NCBI RefSeq assembly: GCF_001439845.1 | Contig: NZ_JYLO01000020.1 | Location: 50,297-114,296, forward strand | Direction of reading: 5' to 3' | DNA length: 64,000 nt | Origin: Pseudomonas lactis | GTDB lineage: Bacteria; Pseudomonadota; Gammaproteobacteria; Pseudomonadales; Pseudomonadaceae | In this document: in pieces, positions 43,701-51,546 of the stretch | Position numbering within the stretch: the first letter of the stretch is position 1 | Layout: each line of letters begins with the position of its first letter | Made by a program: the position numbers and the translations under genes | Notes under the pieces: model-generated | Database searches by the model: none | Told to the model about the DNA's origin: nothing | Seen by the model: the letters and a program-made list of their open reading frames with translations, nothing else

Positions 43701-43998
43701 TTGCTCCATTGCCTACAGTTGCGTCAGAATCCGCCGGCTTGTGCGCTTGGATGGGCGTCTCTAAGGTGGCTCGGTCGCTGACAACTCAGTGATCGGGTTT
43801 AGTAGCCCGAGGGTCAATTACACTTAGTGCATGAGCTTCATCTATCAGACGTTCCTGTCTGTGCCTGATGGTGGCTGTGCGTAGGGCGCCTTCGGGCGCG
43901 CCGGCTTTGTGTAATTCCCCGGTCTACTAACCTGCGTACAGCTGCCACCCTTTCGTTTAGTAGCGAAACGGTGTCGGCCCCATTCAGGAATTACGCAT
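43701..43998 (+). promoter_or_regulatory. C4-type regulatory leader, copy 2 (promoter, targets a1/b1 and a2/b2)
   Basis: The putative promoter is TTGCTC (43701-43706), 18-base spacer, CAGAAT (43725-43730). Target 1 is TTTAGTAG (43798-43805) plus AATTACAC (43816-43823). The antisense strand is GTGTAATTCC (43909-43918) plus CTACTAAC (43924-43931). Target 2 is TTTAGTAG (43956-43963) plus GGAATTACGC (43987-43996), which includes the ribosome binding site of the next gene. The b segment differs from copy 1 in sequence, but its two targets changed with it, which keeps both pairings. Confidence 0.78.
43870..43949 (+). ncRNA. C4-like antisense RNA, copy 2
   Basis: An 80-base RNA closed by GGTGGC (43870-43875) with GCCACC (43944-43949), extended by CTGTGCG with CGTACAG, and holding a GGCGCC-TTCG-GGCGCC-like inner hairpin with a UUCG loop. 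The b' and a' antisense segments lie between. The overall plan matches the 77-base C4 RNA of phages P1 and P7. Compared with copy 1 the closing stem changes U-G to U-A and the inner hairpin U-A to C-G. Confidence 0.75.
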
Positions 43999-44286
43999 AT
44001 GTACAAAGTCACGCCCAACCCTCCAAACGATCCAAACCTGAAGCTTGATCAGGCACAACCACCCTCCTCCTCGCTGTTCAGCGTTACCGACGATGCCAGC
44101 AGCGAAATGCTCATCGCCAACAGCTACGAAACCTTTTCCTCGGTCACCGCATTGCTGCTTGATCTGTCGGATGAACTGACGGGTAAACAGCGCGATGTCG
44201 CGTTGGCGATTCATCAGTTGAGTGAGTTGGGTGTTTTGTTGGTGGACAAATTGATGGCGAGGGAAAGTGCTTCAACGGTTAGCTAG
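43999..44286 (+). CDS. DUF6124-like small protein under C4-type control
   Basis: A 95-residue protein of unknown function. The start MYKVTPNPPNDPN matches the usual opening of the Pseudomonas DUF6124 family, and the core IANSYETF and DVALAIHQLSELGVLLV is shared with the protein at 14566, which lacks the N-terminal extension. Its AGGAA box lies in the second antisense target, so translation is expected to be blocked by the upstream RNA. No function is known to me. Confidence 0.85.
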   Translation: MYKVTPNPPNDPNLKLDQAQPPSSSLFSVTDDASSEMLIANSYETFSSVTALLLDLSDELTGKQRDVALAIHQLSELGVLLVDKLMARESASTVS

Positions 44287-44347
44287 CCTTGCAGCCATCA
44301 GTCGTCATGATCGACTTCACGACGACTCGACAGCGCCTTTGCGCCGG

Positions 44348-44806
44348 TCAGGCCCTCGAAGCCTGGCGGGCGCTCTTTCTCTTGGAAGACGCTGGAGCCG
44401 CCCCATCCTCGCGCAGACGATCAATCAGCATCTGCGCATTCTCGGCACATGCCATGCCCTCGGGCCTACCTTCGATGCCCTTGATGACATTCAGCAACTG
44501 AGCCTTGTTCTGGGCCAGCCGTTGTTGCAGGACCTCGATTTCCTCGACCTTGTGCTTGAGCCCGCTGAGCAGCGCGTCATGCTGCCAACCACCGGCGCTT
44601 CTGGGCATTAACTGCCGGATTTCCTCCAGAGAAAAACCTGCCGCCTGAGCGCCTGTGATGATCTCCAACACCGCCTCGGTGCCGGGCGCATAGTCCCGAT
44701 AGCCGTTGGACTTACGCTCAACCGATTGGATCAGACCGCTCGCCTCGTAGAAGCGAATGCGTGAGGCCGCCAACCCGCTGATTTTTGCCAACTCGCCTAT
44801 TCTCAT
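44348..44806 (-). CDS. MerR family transcriptional regulator
   Basis: A 152-residue MerR protein: N-terminal winged HTH (MRIGELAKISGLAASRIRFY), the second helix segment YRDYAPGTEAVLEIITGAQ, then a coiled-coil dimer helix (about residues 80-115). No Cys pair for metal binding is seen, so a redox or organic effector is more likely. It is divergent from the hydrolase gene at 44946, whose promoter has the 19-base spacer typical of MerR targets. Confidence 0.88.
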   Translation of the reverse strand: MRIGELAKISGLAASRIRFYEASGLIQSVERKSNGYRDYAPGTEAVLEIITGAQAAGFSLEEIRQLMPRSAGGWQHDALLSGLKHKVEEIEVLQQRLAQNKAQLLNVIKGIEGRPEGMACAENAQMLIDRLREDGAAPASSKRKSARQASRA

Positions 44807-44825
44807 GTCCCATCCATAAAAACCA

Positions 44826-44856
44826 TTGACCTTAAAGCTGACTTTAAACCTAAAGT
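44826..44856 (+). promoter_or_regulatory. MerR-type promoter with 19-bp spacer and dyad operator
   Basis: -35 TTGACC (44826-44831) and -10 TAAAGT (44851-44856) are 19 bases apart. The spacer contains the dyad TTAAAG-CTGA-CTTTAA (44832-44847). MerR proteins activate such over-long promoters by twisting the DNA. It drives the hydrolase gene. Confidence 0.7.
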
Positions 44857-44945
44857 CATTGGGCGGCCAAGGCGCCCGTTACCCTCTACCTGAACCGACC
44901 GATTCAGGTCATGCTGCGTCCTTCATTTCAAGGACGATAAAAACA

Positions 44946-45974
44946 ATGAAAGCCATCCTCGCCGCCCTGCTCCTGATAGGTCTTGCCGCGCCTGCACTCG
45001 CCAACGACAACCCCATCGGTTTCCAAACCACTACCCTCCCCAACGCTCATAACATTCGCCCATTGGAGATGGCCGTGTGGTACCCCGCCATTACCACCGC
45101 GCAACCCAAGCTGATCGCCGACAACCTGGTGTTCATTGGTGTGCTTGCGGTACCTGATGCCGCACCGACGCCCGGCAAGCATCCTTTGGTGGTGCTCTCC
45201 CACGGCTACGGTGGTAACTGGGGCAAGCAGGCGTGGCTGGCCAGTGCACTGGCCCAGCAGGGTTATATCGTGGCGGCGGTGAACCACCCGGGCACTACCA
45301 GCCAAGATCGCAGCGCCGAGGCCGCTGCGCAGTTGTGGCAACGGCCCAGGGATTTGAGCCGGGCCATCGATGCGCTGTTGGCGCAGCCCGAGCCATTCGG
45401 TGCGGTGGACAGCGGCCGGATCGCGGTGGTGGGTCATTCCCTCGGGGGTTGGACGGTGATGGAGACGGCCGGTGCACGTTTCGACCCGGCGCTGTTTGCC
45501 CGGGACTGCAGCGCCAATCCGACGCTGGTCGCGTGTACCGCCTACCGTGAGATGAACCCTGAGGGCACTCCGAACGGGAAGGCGCAATTGGCCGCGGACT
45601 TGAGCGACAAGCGCGTCAGCGCCGTGGTGTCTTTGGACCTGGGCCTGTCGCGCGGGTTTACCGATGCAAGCCTGGCGGCGCTGCCGGTGCGGGCGTTGGT
45701 GATAGCGGCGGGTGTACCGTCAGCGGATTTGCCAGCGCAGATGGAATCGGCCGACATGGCCAAGCGGCTGCCAAAAGCCTCTACGCAGTACGTGCAGATC
45801 AGCGACGCCAATCACTTCAGCTTTATGTTGCAATGCAAACCTGGCGCGGCGGCAGTGCTCGACGCGGATGTGCCCGGTGACAGCATCATCTGTCAGGATG
45901 GTCCGGGCGCACGGCCACGATCTGTGATCCAGCAGCAGGTGATCACGCTGATCAGCCAGTTCTTGGCACACTGA
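44946..45974 (+). CDS. Exported alpha/beta hydrolase (dienelactone-hydrolase-like)
   Basis: A 342-residue protein with a signal peptide (residues 1-19, ending APALA). The hydrolase core has HPLVVLSHGYGGNWG (oxyanion region), IAVVGHSLGGWTVME (nucleophile Ser) and ISDANHFSFM (catalytic His). Four Cys residues in the lid region (RDCSANPTLVAC and later) may form disulfides. The ATG at 44946 has AAGGACG upstream. The divergent MerR regulator probably controls it. Substrate unknown. Confidence 0.87.
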   Translation: MKAILAALLLIGLAAPALANDNPIGFQTTTLPNAHNIRPLEMAVWYPAITTAQPKLIADNLVFIGVLAVPDAAPTPGKHPLVVLSHGYGGNWGKQAWLASALAQQGYIVAAVNHPGTTSQDRSAEAAAQLWQRPRDLSRAIDALLAQPEPFGAVDSGRIAVVGHSLGGWTVMETAGARFDPALFARDCSANPTLVACTAYREMNPEGTPNGKAQLAADLSDKRVSAVVSLDLGLSRGFTDASLAALPVRALVIAAGVPSADLPAQMESADMAKRLPKASTQYVQISDANHFSFMLQCKPGAAAVLDADVPGDSIICQDGPGARPRSVIQQQVITLISQFLAH

Positions 45975-46086
45975 ATCTCTGGCCACAGTTACCACCTCTG
46001 CCTTGACTGACTGGCATTAACCCAGGGCCCGGTCATATGTGTTGAAACTGGTATCATCCGCGCCTTTCCCTCTCAGGCATCGCGAC

Positions 46087-46257
46087 ATGAACCGCCAGAA
46101 AAAACTCCAGCAGCTCTTCAAGGCCAAAGCCAAAAAAGCCAGTGCCAAGCTGGCGCCAAAAAGCAAAGACAGATACATCAGCAAGGCCGACCGCTTGAAG
46201 CTGGAAACCGAAGCTGGCCAGGACTCGGTTACGCCCCCCGAGACGCCTGCTGAGTAA
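46087..46257 (+). CDS. DUF2986 family small basic protein
   Basis: A 56-residue, Lys-rich protein starting MNRQKKLQQLFKAKAKKASA and containing SKDRYISKADR, the family signature. It may bind RNA or ribosomes, but that is only inferred from its charge. It overlaps the convergent regulator gene at 46229 by 29 bases. Confidence 0.75.
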   Translation: MNRQKKLQQLFKAKAKKASAKLAPKSKDRYISKADRLKLETEAGQDSVTPPETPAE

Positions 46258-47224
46258 GACGCATGGCTGAAGGGGTGGCCGCTTCATACTTGCCCCAGAT
46301 CCGCCGCAGATGCCGCGCCGAACCAAAGCCTGCGCGTTCGGCGACGGTTTCAATGCCCAGGTCCGACTCGGCCAGCAGTTCGCGGGCTACGGCCACGCGC
46401 AGGCGATGCAGGTAATCCAAGGGGCTGATCTGTACGTGCTCCTGGAACAGGCGCGCCAGGTGCCGGCTGCTGGTGCAGGCCAGGCTTGCCATGCGGGTGA
46501 GTGTCCAGGTTTCGCAGGGGGCGGCAGTGATGGCGTCTTGCACGCGATGGACCGCCGGGTGCAGGTGATTACGCCCGGTTATCCAGGGCGACAACTGCGG
46601 GTCGCTGCCGCTGCGGCGCAGGTACACCACCATGTCTCGCGCCACCGCGCACGCCAAGCGTGGCCCGGCCAGTTCGGCAACCAGATGCAACATCAGGTCG
46701 ATACCTGCTGTGACACCAGCACTGCAACTGACCGGGCCATCAGTGACGTACAGGCGGTTTTCCAGAACCTGGGCCTCGGGGGCGAGGGCCTGCAGGGTGG
46801 CGCACAGAGAATGGTGCGTGGTGCATTGGCGCCCATCGAGCAGCCCGGCCCTGGCGGCACTCAATGCGCCGGCGCACACGCACACCAGACGCTCGGCCGA
46901 GGGGGCGAAGACGTTTTGCAACCACTGGGTGAGCTGATGGCTGGCCGATTCGAAGGCCTTTTGCTGGGCTTTCGACACGTTCATCGTGGAGCCCACCAAC
47001 ACCACCAGCGTACCGGGGGCCAGGGTCGACGGCAGTGGCGCCAGCCCCGTCAGCGGCAAGCCGATGGAGGTGTGCAGCGTTGCCACCGGGCTGACGTATT
47101 GCAAGTCGAAATCCACCGCCGCCGGGTCGTCGACCTGCGCGGCCAGGCGCAGTACTTCGGCAGGCCCGGCCAGGTCGAGCATCAGCACGTTTGGCAATAG
47201 CACGAACAGCACCGGTACGCTCAC
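46229..47224 (-). CDS. GlxA-family AraC-type regulator (FtrA-like)
   Basis: A 331-residue regulator with a DJ-1/PfpI-like domain (about residues 5-190, LPNVLMLDLAGPAEVLRLA and VCAGALSAARAGLLDG) and an AraC HTH pair (about 225-325, LACTSSRHLARLFQEHVQ and ERAGFGSARHLRRIW). The start is probably GTG at 47224 or 47227, a few bases after the stop of the isochorismatase-like gene. This suggests an operon and regulation of that enzyme. Confidence 0.85.
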   Translation of the reverse strand: MSVPVLFVLLPNVLMLDLAGPAEVLRLAAQVDDPAAVDFDLQYVSPVATLHTSIGLPLTGLAPLPSTLAPGTLVVLVGSTMNVSKAQQKAFESASHQLTQWLQNVFAPSAERLVCVCAGALSAARAGLLDGRQCTTHHSLCATLQALAPEAQVLENRLYVTDGPVSCSAGVTAGIDLMLHLVAELAGPRLACAVARDMVVYLRRSGSDPQLSPWITGRNHLHPAVHRVQDAITAAPCETWTLTRMASLACTSSRHLARLFQEHVQISPLDYLHRLRVAVARELLAESDLGIETVAERAGFGSARHLRRIWGKYEAATPSAMRLTQQASRGA

Positions 47225-47228
47225 CACT

Positions 47229-47771
47229 TCACTCCGCCAGTGCCTGGGCAACCGTCACGATGCGGGCGAAGCGGTCATCGAGGACCAACTCCGTGCGTGC
47301 GCGAATCTCGGCCGGCGTATAGACCCGGCCGCTACGCGCGTGGGTCATCGGGAAGGTCAGGGTCGCCTCGCTGACAAAATCCACCTTGAAGCCGCTGTCG
47401 GAAGCCTGCCGCGTGGTGGTCTCGCAGCATTGCTCGGTGCGGATGCCGCTGATGATCAGCGTGGTGACGCCCATTTCCACCAGGCGCGCGGCCAGTGGCG
47501 TACCGGCCAAAGCGCTGTGGTAGCGCTTATGGATTACCAACTGCGGATTGATCGACAACTCGCTCAGTGCCCTGACGTTGCCCGACTGCATGGAGAAATG
47601 CCCCTGGTCTTCAACATGGAAGACTTGTACCACCGGGATGCCCCGCTGAACACAGCTGTCGATGAGCGCCTGCTGTTTTTCCAGGTAGTCGGGCAGGTCA
47701 TTTTCGGACCAGTAGGTTGAATGGCGGAAGGAATGTTGGGCGTCGATCACGATCAGGGCTTTATGGGTCAT
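47229..47771 (-). CDS. Isochorismatase-like cysteine hydrolase
   Basis: A 180-residue protein of the cysteine-hydrolase family. The Asp-Lys-Cys triad is visible as ALIVIDAQHSF (Asp9 region), VIHKRYHSAL (Lys) and SGIRTEQCCETT (Cys). Family members hydrolyse amides such as nicotinamide or N-carbamoyl compounds. It is followed closely by the GlxA-type regulator gene on the same strand. The substrate is unknown. Confidence 0.88.
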   Translation of the reverse strand: MTHKALIVIDAQHSFRHSTYWSENDLPDYLEKQQALIDSCVQRGIPVVQVFHVEDQGHFSMQSGNVRALSELSINPQLVIHKRYHSALAGTPLAARLVEMGVTTLIISGIRTEQCCETTTRQASDSGFKVDFVSEATLTFPMTHARSGRVYTPAEIRARTELVLDDRFARIVTVAQALAE

Positions 47772-47862
47772 GGACAGTCCTTGTGGCTTGCATCAGTGGG
47801 TAAATGATGCACGCCATGGTAAGGACCACCTACAGTGCGCGACAGACGCAAGGCAGACTACT

Positions 47863-48396
47863 TCAGGACGGATTCGGACATATCACCGGGCACGCCATAG
47901 CACAACGGCTGCCGGGTTCGAAGCCATGGACGTATTCATCCGCCAGGATCGTTTCCAGACGCGGATCGAGGTGAATTGCAAAGCCCAGGCGCCGGTAGAA
48001 CGGAGCATTCCAGGGTACATGCTTGAAAGTGGTCAGCGTCACCGCACGCAGGTGTTGGGCGCGGGCATGCTCTATCGCCGTTTCCATCAATCTGCGCCCC
48101 CAGCCCTGGCCTTGGAGCGGCTGAGCAACCGACACTTCATGGATATGCAGGTCGTCGCCAAAGCGTTCTGCGCTGAGGAAGCCTTGAGGGTGATCGAGGT
48201 CATCAACCACCACCCAACAGGTCGATAGCGCGATCCATTGCCGATAGCGTTCGATGCTGATCGACGCCGCATCCGCCAGCCAAGCCAGCCCTTCGATTGC
48301 GCGAAATGCCTGGGCTGCGCACTGCTCGATGGCGGGCAACAAACCGGCATCTTGCGCGCGCGCCAGGCGAATGTGGGTGGACTGCTCAGCAGCCAC
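47863..48396 (-). CDS. GNAT family N-acetyltransferase
   Basis: A 177-residue GNAT protein. It begins THIRLARAQDAGLLPAIEQC, has the acetyl-CoA segment VAQPLQGQGWGRRLMETAIE (about residues 98-118) and ends with NAPFYRRLGFAIH. It overlaps the transporter gene at 48386 by 11 bases and is probably co-transcribed with it. Substrate unknown. Confidence 0.85.
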   Translation of the reverse strand: MAAEQSTHIRLARAQDAGLLPAIEQCAAQAFRAIEGLAWLADAASISIERYRQWIALSTCWVVVDDLDHPQGFLSAERFGDDLHIHEVSVAQPLQGQGWGRRLMETAIEHARAQHLRAVTLTTFKHVPWNAPFYRRLGFAIHLDPRLETILADEYVHGFEPGSRCAMACPVICPNPS

Positions 48397-49597
48397 TCAA
48401 TGCCACCTGGGGCCGTTCACCCGCAAAGAAGAAGGGCCGTAAACGTACGCCCACGCCGTTGCCGATAAAGGCCGCCACCAGCCACACCCAGCCATGCAGG
48501 CTGCCCGAGGCGATGCCACTGAAGTACGCGCCGATGTTGCAGCCATAGGCCAGGCGCGAACCATAGCCAAGCATCAGGCCGCCGATCACCGCCGCGATCA
48601 ACGAGCGCAGCGGGATGTTCAGGCTGGGCGCGAAACGCCCGGCCAGGCCTGCGGCCAACAACGCACCGAGGACAATGCCGATGTCCATGACGCTGGTGAT
48701 GTCTTCCCACACCGGTGCAGCCAGGGCCTTGGCATTGCCCGGCATCTGCCAGAATGCCCAACTGGCGACATCCACGCCCAGCCCGCTCGCCACCTTGGCG
48801 CCCCACAGCGCGAACGCCGAGGTAATGCCCCATGGCCGCCCGGCCAGGGCCAGGGTCACGTAGTTGAGCAACGCCAGGCCAATCGCGCCCCACACCAACG
48901 GCCACGGCCCGCGCAGGAAGCGACGCAGCCCTTGGTGCTCGCTTTGTACGCCTTGTTCAAGCTGACCATGACGGCGCTTTTCCAGGCGCACGGTCACCAT
49001 TGCAATCAGCCCGAACACCGCCAGGCTTAGAACCAGCGCCGGCAGCACACCGAAACTTTTGACAATGGAAACCGCCGGGAACGATGGCAGTGCAAACCAC
49101 CAGTCGACGTGATGGGTGGCGATCAACGAGCCACAAATAAAGAACAGCAGTGTCACCAACATCCGCGCATTACCGCCGCCGACGGTGAACAAGGTGCCCG
49201 ACGCACACCCGCCGCCCAGCTGCATGCCGATCCCGAAAATAAACGCCCCGAACACCACCGACACACCCGCTGGCGCCACCAGCCCGGTCACCGGCTGGCC
49301 AAACAAAGTGCCCGCGCCCAGCGCCGGGAAAAACAGCACCACCGCCACCGCCAGCATCACCATCTGCGCACGCAAGCCGGCGCCACGCCGATCATTGATA
49401 AACACGCGCCAGGCCGAAGTAAAACCGAAGGCAGCGTGATACAAGGTCAGGCCGAGCGCGGCGCCGACCACCAGCAACAACACCTGGCGCGCGCCCACAG
49501 TGTTTTGCAGGAACAGAGCGCCCGCCACCAGGATGACAAAAGCGATCAGTGGCGCGACGGGCTTGCGCCCGGGCGACAGGGAAAGAGAGGTGCTCAT
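48386..49597 (-). CDS. YeeE/YedE family transporter (thiosulfate/sulfur uptake type)
   Basis: A 403-residue membrane protein with two related halves and about ten helices. The key Cys residues of the TsuA family are present in GMQLGGGCASGTLFTVGGG and in SRLAYGCNIGAYFSGIASG. Homologues import thiosulfate or other sulfur compounds. A small acetyltransferase gene overlaps its end. No rhodanese or TusA gene is adjacent. Confidence 0.87.
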   Translation of the reverse strand: MSTSLSLSPGRKPVAPLIAFVILVAGALFLQNTVGARQVLLLVVGAALGLTLYHAAFGFTSAWRVFINDRRGAGLRAQMVMLAVAVVLFFPALGAGTLFGQPVTGLVAPAGVSVVFGAFIFGIGMQLGGGCASGTLFTVGGGNARMLVTLLFFICGSLIATHHVDWWFALPSFPAVSIVKSFGVLPALVLSLAVFGLIAMVTVRLEKRRHGQLEQGVQSEHQGLRRFLRGPWPLVWGAIGLALLNYVTLALAGRPWGITSAFALWGAKVASGLGVDVASWAFWQMPGNAKALAAPVWEDITSVMDIGIVLGALLAAGLAGRFAPSLNIPLRSLIAAVIGGLMLGYGSRLAYGCNIGAYFSGIASGSLHGWVWLVAAFIGNGVGVRLRPFFFAGERPQVALSGC

Positions 49598-49837
49598 GGG
49601 GATCTCGATTGGTTGGAAGGAGGCAAGTATAGCCTCAGACGCAATTTGATCAGGTGGGGGGCATTGCCCAAAGGCTCATTGTTTGACCCACCGCTTTCGC
49701 AGCCTCGCTAAAGCTCGACAGCTCCCACAGGGGATCGGCGGTGTATGTGGAATATCGGTTTGCAGGGCCATCGCGCCAAACACAACTCCCGACAATAACA
49801 CCGCTCGACAGCTCCTGCAGGAGATGAGCAGGCCTGA

Positions 49838-50455
49838 CTAACCCAGGCTGATCGACTTCCACGCCGCTTCAGCCAGCAGTTCACGGTATTCAAATGGACT
49901 CTTTTTGACCTTCGCCGACAACCACGCACGCGAGTAACTTTCCGCCGCACCAATGATCAGCGAAGGGATCAGCTCGGCAGGCAAGTGGCTGAAATGCTCC
50001 TTGCGCCCTTCCCCGCCCATCCATTCCTTCAACTGCTGGTTGCGCTGTTTATTGCGTGCAAGCAGCTCGTCCTTGAACGGGCCGCTGGAGACGGCAAAAC
50101 GGCTTTGGAACACGAACCGCGCCCAGTTCGGCTGTGCGGTCACCCATTCAACGTAGCTGTACACCAGCCCGACGACACCTGCGTGGGCGGTGTCCGCTGC
50201 TTGCAGATAGTGGTCACGCAGACTGGCCTGGTCCTCCAACGCCGCAAAGAACAGCGCAGCGACCAACCCTTCTTTATTGCCGAAGTGGTGATAGATAGCG
50301 CCCACGCTGGTGTCGCAGCGCGCGCGAATGGTTTCGATAGAGGTCGCCTCGATGCCCACCTCGTTAAAACACGCCAGTGCTTCGCGCAGGATGATGCGCT
50401 TGAGGTCGCTGCGCCTGCCGGGGAAGGTGCGCTCGATGAGATCGATGGAGTGCAT
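49838..50455 (-). CDS. TetR/AcrR family regulator
   Basis: A 205-residue repressor. The HTH covers about residues 15-60, with CFNEVGIEATSIETIRARC and VGAIYHHFGNKEGLVAALFF. The ligand domain follows. It is divergent from the hotdog-fold gene at 50590, and two CAGAATATT-type sites lie between them, so it most likely represses that gene. Inducer unknown. Confidence 0.9.
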   Translation of the reverse strand: MHSIDLIERTFPGRRSDLKRIILREALACFNEVGIEATSIETIRARCDTSVGAIYHHFGNKEGLVAALFFAALEDQASLRDHYLQAADTAHAGVVGLVYSYVEWVTAQPNWARFVFQSRFAVSSGPFKDELLARNKQRNQQLKEWMGGEGRKEHFSHLPAELIPSLIIGAAESYSRAWLSAKVKKSPFEYRELLAEAAWKSISLG

Positions 50456-50532
50456 GGAGGAACGCCAAATCAAAACAGTTTATAGGCTGAACGACCGGCA
50501 GAGAAAGCTCAGGTTGACAGCCGCGGAATCAA

Positions 50533-50565
50533 CAGAATATTGTTCCGTTACAGAATATTATTCTG
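50533..50565. promoter_or_regulatory. Tandem candidate TetR operators
   Basis: CAGAATATTGTTCCG (50533-50547) and CAGAATATTATTCTG (50551-50565) are two related dyads with centres 18 bases apart. The second is a near-perfect palindrome. They lie between the TetR gene and the gene at 50590. Confidence 0.6.
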
Positions 50566-50589
50566 CAAATGACCCTTAAGGATATTCCG

Positions 50590-51030
50590 ATGAGCCAAGC
50601 CCTGAGCATGTTCAATAGCGTAGGCCCCGCTGCATTCAGCAACCTGGCCTGCCAGATGGCCCCCTACTTCAGCACCATCACGCCCGAGATCGCGGAGCTC
50701 AAACCCAACCATGCGGTGGTCACCGTGCCGTTTCGCAAGGAAATCACCAACCACCTAGCCTCGATGCATGCCATCGCACTGTGCAACGCCGCCGAACTGG
50801 CCGGCGGCATGATGACCGACGCGTCGATCCCCGCAGGCGCACGCTGGATTCCCAAAGGCATGACTGTGGAATACCTGGCCAAGGCGAAAACCGATATCCG
50901 CGCTGTTGCCGATGGCAGCGCTATCGATTGGCAAACCGCCGGAGACAAGATCGTGCCGGTGGAGATCTTTGATGCGGGTGGCGTCAAGGTCTTCACCGCC
51001 CACATCACCATGAATGTGAAACTCGCTTAG
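50590..51030 (+). CDS. Hotdog-fold protein (PaaI/DUF4442 thioesterase-like)
   Basis: A 146-residue protein with the pattern of the hotdog thioesterases: LKPNHAVVTVPFRKEITNHL, then the HAIALCNAAELAGGMMTDAS helix, and later MTVEYLAKAKTDIRA. The ATG at 50590 has AAGGA upstream and is preferred to one at 50569. The adjacent TetR gene is the likely regulator. The acyl-thioester substrate is unknown. Confidence 0.82.
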   Translation: MSQALSMFNSVGPAAFSNLACQMAPYFSTITPEIAELKPNHAVVTVPFRKEITNHLASMHAIALCNAAELAGGMMTDASIPAGARWIPKGMTVEYLAKAKTDIRAVADGSAIDWQTAGDKIVPVEIFDAGGVKVFTAHITMNVKLA

Positions 51031-51546
51031 GCATTCGGCCGGCCCAGGCAGTATCAGCTACGCGGCATCTGCAATGCGTGACTGGACGCATGGATGCGGT
51101 CGACGCTGCACTGCGAAGCGGTGCGGATTGCCGTGGTGGTATCGCCGGCGATATGCGGCATCAATTGCGCATCGGCAATACCGCCAACGGCGAGCTGCAT
51201 CGGTCCTTTCCAGGGCGAAGGTATCAAGGGCGAACGCCTTATCGGCATATCAGGTAAGAGGACGGGAAAAGATCATCAGCCGTCAAAAAAACACCTCTTC
51301 ACCCAAGAGACATGGATCAAGGCTTTTAACTTTCTGATTAACCAGCGCTAAATAAAATCCTTCGAAAACGTCTTACTCAATGGGAAGTCTCGGCACACAT
51401 AGCGTACGAGAGAAACCTAAAAAATCTTCATAACCCCTGAACGTCAGCCAATTGAGTAGGCGAAGCGCTCGCGAGTCCTATCCATCGACTTATTCAGGAA
51501 CATACGCCCCGGTGAAACGGCGCGCCCCTAGTTCAGAAGGATCTCT
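51031..51546. other. Intergenic region with a possible gene remnant
   Basis: On the minus strand, 51054-51248 is open for 64 codons and has a plausible composition in its second half (QLAVGGIADAQLMPHIAGD), but the start is arbitrary and I recognise no family. It may be the end of a lost gene. The rest (51250-51546) is the upstream region of the next gene with no clear motif. Confidence 0.3.
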
